Positions 5,863 to 7,130 of a stretch of DNA of 7,130 nt are shown here, in pieces. The position numbers were made by a program, and so were the translations under genes. Source of the DNA: Moraxellaceae bacterium (GTDB lineage: Bacteria; Pseudomonadota; Gammaproteobacteria; Pseudomonadales; Moraxellaceae); NCBI GenBank assembly GCA_014378805.1, contig JACMMY010000050.1, positions 1 to 7,130 on the forward strand. Reading direction: 5' to 3'. The number at the start of each line of letters is the position of its first letter. Positions within the stretch are counted from its first letter, which is position 1. The notes beneath the pieces are model-generated. The model searched no databases and had not been told where the DNA came from. It was given only the letters and a program-made list of their open reading frames with translations.

Positions 5863-5981
5863 CTAGTTTATATCAATTAAAAGTGGCCTATTCGATATAT
5901 GCCTAATGAGTTAAAAAACAAAAATATCTGTGATGGAATCCATATCTATGCACAAAGGATTGACCGTTGGAATTACATTTT

Positions 5982-5998
5982 GGGTCTTAGGAAGTTAA
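5982..5998 (+). repeat. IS left terminal inverted repeat
   Basis: GGGTCTTAGGAAGTTAA is identical over 17 bases to the reverse complement of 6703-6719. With a one-base gap the similarity extends over a following GC. Confidence 0.92.
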
Positions 5999-6028
5999 GC
6001 ACAAATTAAAGTGTGGTAACTTACTAAG

Positions 6029-6706
6029 ATGGAAACAAAAAATAGGTACTATCGCCGTTCAAGAATCACAGAAGCTAAATTTAGACAACTTGTCCGATGT
6101 TTTGCTCTCGATTTTACGGCTTCTAGCACAGCAGAATTGATCGGAGTTTCTGTCCGATCAACGAACTCTATCTTCCTTAAAATACGCCATCGCATCGCTG
6201 AACATTGTGAACTTGAATCACCATTGCAGGGTGCCGTTGAAGTAGACGAATCTTACTTCGGTGCTCACAGGGTTCGTGGTAAACGTGGTCGCGGTGCTTA
6301 TGGTAAAACCATCGTTTTTGGTTTATTGAAACGACAGGGTAAAGTGTATACCGAAATCGTCCCTGATTGCTCCAAAGCCACGCTACAAGGGATTATCCGT
6401 GGTCATCTTGACCTTGGTACTGTCATTCATTCTGATGGTTGGCGTGGTTATGAAGGATTAGTTGATATTGGCTACGATAAGCATTTCAGGGTCAATCATG
6501 GTGCTAATGAATTTGCCAATGGTGACCGTCATATCAATGGTATTGAGTCTTTTTGGAGTTATGCAAAAAGACGATTAGCGAAGTTTAATGGAGTAGCCAA
6601 ACATACGTTCTATTTACACCTGAAAGAAACAGAGTATCGTTTCAATCATCGTCGTGATAACGTGTATCTTGGGTTGCTTAAGCTGCTAAAAAATAATCCG
6701 CTTTAA
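6029..6706 (+). CDS. IS1595-family transposase (ISXO2-like domain)
   Basis: 225 residues, full length and uninterrupted. It catalyses transposition of the surrounding IS. An N-terminal helix-turn-helix-like region at about 12-57 ('SRITEAKFRQLVRCFALDFTASS', 'AELIGVSVRSTNSIFLKIRHRI') should recognise the terminal repeats. The DDE-type catalytic core (ISXO2-like, PF12762) follows: D73 in 'VEVDESYFG', a basic loop 'RVRGKRGRGAYGKTIVFGLL', D136 in 'VIHSDGWRGY', and N170/E173 with K180 in 'HINGIESFWSYAKRR', where the third acidic position falls. The start ATG at 6029 has a weak ribosome site, usual for transposases. The stop codon TAA (6704-6706) lies within the right terminal repeat. All core motifs look intact, so the protein could be active. 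Confidence 0.95.
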   Translation: METKNRYYRRSRITEAKFRQLVRCFALDFTASSTAELIGVSVRSTNSIFLKIRHRIAEHCELESPLQGAVEVDESYFGAHRVRGKRGRGAYGKTIVFGLLKRQGKVYTEIVPDCSKATLQGIIRGHLDLGTVIHSDGWRGYEGLVDIGYDKHFRVNHGANEFANGDRHINGIESFWSYAKRRLAKFNGVAKHTFYLHLKETEYRFNHRRDNVYLGLLKLLKNNPL

Positions 6707-6719
6707 CTTCCTAAGACCC
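6703..6719 (-). repeat. IS right terminal inverted repeat
   Basis: Exact 17-bp inverse of the left repeat. It includes the last two bases of the transposase stop region (TTAA) and ends 7 bases before the stop codon of the convergent kinase gene. Confidence 0.92.
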
Positions 6720-6726
6720 TTATTTT

Positions 6727-7130
6727 TTAATCTGTATGAATGACTTGAGCTGGTTTTGGAAACTTGTTTTTTGCATTAAACTTGACCATTTTCATCGACT
6801 TGATTGGTAAAACCACAGACACTTCAAGTCCGCCTTGATCATGGTTGCGCACATTCACAGTGCCGCCATGTAAACCTGCAATCCGTTTAACAATCGCCAA
6901 TCCTAAGCCACTACCTTGAGTTGTTCTTGCGGTATCTCCGCGGACAAAGGGTTCAGTTAAGCTATTTAAATCAGCCATTTGAATTCCATCACCACAATCG
7001 CGTACAGTGAGTGTGAGCTGAGTCGGAATCAGCGTTGCAGTCAGGAATATAGGCTCACGACCATAACGCAGAGCATTATTGATAATATTTCCGACCATGC
7101 GCTTGATTGAAAGCGGTCTGATCGATATCA
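6727..7130 (-). CDS. envZ: EnvZ-like sensor histidine kinase, C-terminal ATPase domain (runs off right edge)
   Basis: The last 134 or so codons of a histidine kinase; the sensor, HAMP and His-phosphoacceptor parts lie beyond base 7130. The HATPase_c boxes appear in order: N box 'PLSIKRMVGNIINNALRYG', G1 box 'VRDCGDGI', F box 'EPFVRGDTART' and G2 box 'GSGLGLAIVKRIAGLHGG'. 'PLSIKR...N...NA.RYG' and 'PFVRGD.AR' are very close to E. coli EnvZ as I know it, which favours an osmosensing OmpR partner over other kinases. The frame is open through the window edge, so the Met at 7098 is internal. The C-terminal tail after 'VSVVLPI' is about 25 residues of mostly basic sequence. The IS end lies 7 bp past the stop codon, so any native terminator has been displaced. 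The kinase class is certain; the EnvZ assignment is likely. Confidence 0.8.
   Translation of the reverse strand, partial: ISIRPLSIKRMVGNIINNALRYGREPIFLTATLIPTQLTLTVRDCGDGIQMADLNSLTEPFVRGDTARTTQGSGLGLAIVKRIAGLHGGTVNVRNHDQGGLEVSVVLPIKSMKMVKFNAKNKFPKPAQVIHTD

Larger units (their letters stand above)
5602..5981. other. Gene-free region between the lipoprotein gene and the IS
   Basis: 380 AT-rich bp with no credible gene. It holds GAATTC direct/palindromic repeats at 5627-5642, the 144-bp CTAG-bounded element at 5719-5862, and about 115 bp of unexplained AT-rich DNA up to the IS left end. A start-less open frame crosses about 5670-5903 but has no usual start codon or ribosome-binding site and no family resemblance I can see. 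No clear rho-independent terminator follows the lipoprotein gene: the hairpin GAATTC-CAAC-GAATTC lacks a T-run. Confidence 0.6.
5982..6719 (+). mobile_element. Complete IS1595-family (IS1016-like) insertion sequence, 738 bp
   Basis: The element is bounded by a perfect 17-bp terminal inverted repeat, GGGTCTTAGGAAGTTAA, at 5982-5998 and inverted at 6703-6719. It contains one intact transposase gene and no passenger gene. The length of about 0.7 kb and the transposase type fit the IS1016 group of the IS1595 family. The left margin before the gene is 47 bp, and the transposase stop codon lies inside the right repeat. The flanks TTACATTTT (5973-5981) and TTATTTTTT (6720-6728) agree at 7 of 9 positions; they may be a decayed target duplication or only shared AT-richness. 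Copy number elsewhere in the genome cannot be judged here. Confidence 0.92.

Noticed and set aside
5670..5903. Start-less open frame through the 144-bp element
   Set aside because: It has no ATG/GTG with a ribosome site and no recognisable transposase remnant; AT-rich DNA of this length can stay open by chance.
1..7130. CRISPR array, tRNA, rRNA or defence system
   Set aside because: No regularly spaced direct repeats, no tRNA cloverleaf and no recognisable defence genes were seen on either strand.

Overview
The window looks like a chromosomal segment of a gammaproteobacterium of the Moraxellaceae, most likely Acinetobacter. The evidence is the gene content (a liuA-type isovaleryl-CoA dehydrogenase, an HHxxxDG acyltransferase beside a PF10118-type protein, a bolA / SirB-like / orphan ParA / lipoprotein series and an EnvZ-like kinase), moderate-to-low GC and AT-rich spacers. 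The genus is inferred from memory of these families, not from a search.

Left block (1-2749, all minus strand, more GC-rich). In transcription order it holds a PF10118-type 'metal-dependent hydrolase' with a ferritin-like ExxH / ExxH pattern, then a 443-residue condensation/WS-DGAT-like acyltransferase, then the first 119 codons of isovaleryl-CoA dehydrogenase, which runs off the left edge. The first two are 49 bp apart and probably cotranscribed. The third has its own good Shine-Dalgarno sequence after a 98-bp gap and starts the leucine/isovalerate catabolic genes.

Middle block (2750-5601). A 357-bp divergent intergenic region carries a Fur-box-like sequence. It is followed on the plus strand by an unrecognised 88-residue helical protein, bolA, a four-helix SirB2-like membrane protein, an orphan ParA-type ATPase without ParB, and a small glycine-rich lipoprotein. 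Gaps are short (36 to about 61 bp) and starts well supported, so this may be one or two transcription units. The Fur-like site and BolA hint at a link to iron or Fe-S status.

Right block (5602-7130). Two mobile elements lie between the lipoprotein gene and the convergent envZ-like gene. One is a 144-bp non-coding element with imperfect ~22-bp terminal inverted repeats bounded on both sides by CTAG (MITE-like or an internally deleted IS). The other is a complete 738-bp IS1595-family (IS1016-like) insertion sequence with 17-bp perfect terminal inverted repeats. The IS ends 7 bp past the stop codon of the EnvZ-like histidine kinase gene, whose C-terminal ATPase domain reaches the right edge.

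No CRISPR array, tRNA, rRNA or obvious defence system is visible. The less ordinary items are the small CTAG-flanked element, the Fur-like site before the uncharacterised gene, the diiron-like ligand set in the 'hydrolase', and the IS abutting envZ.
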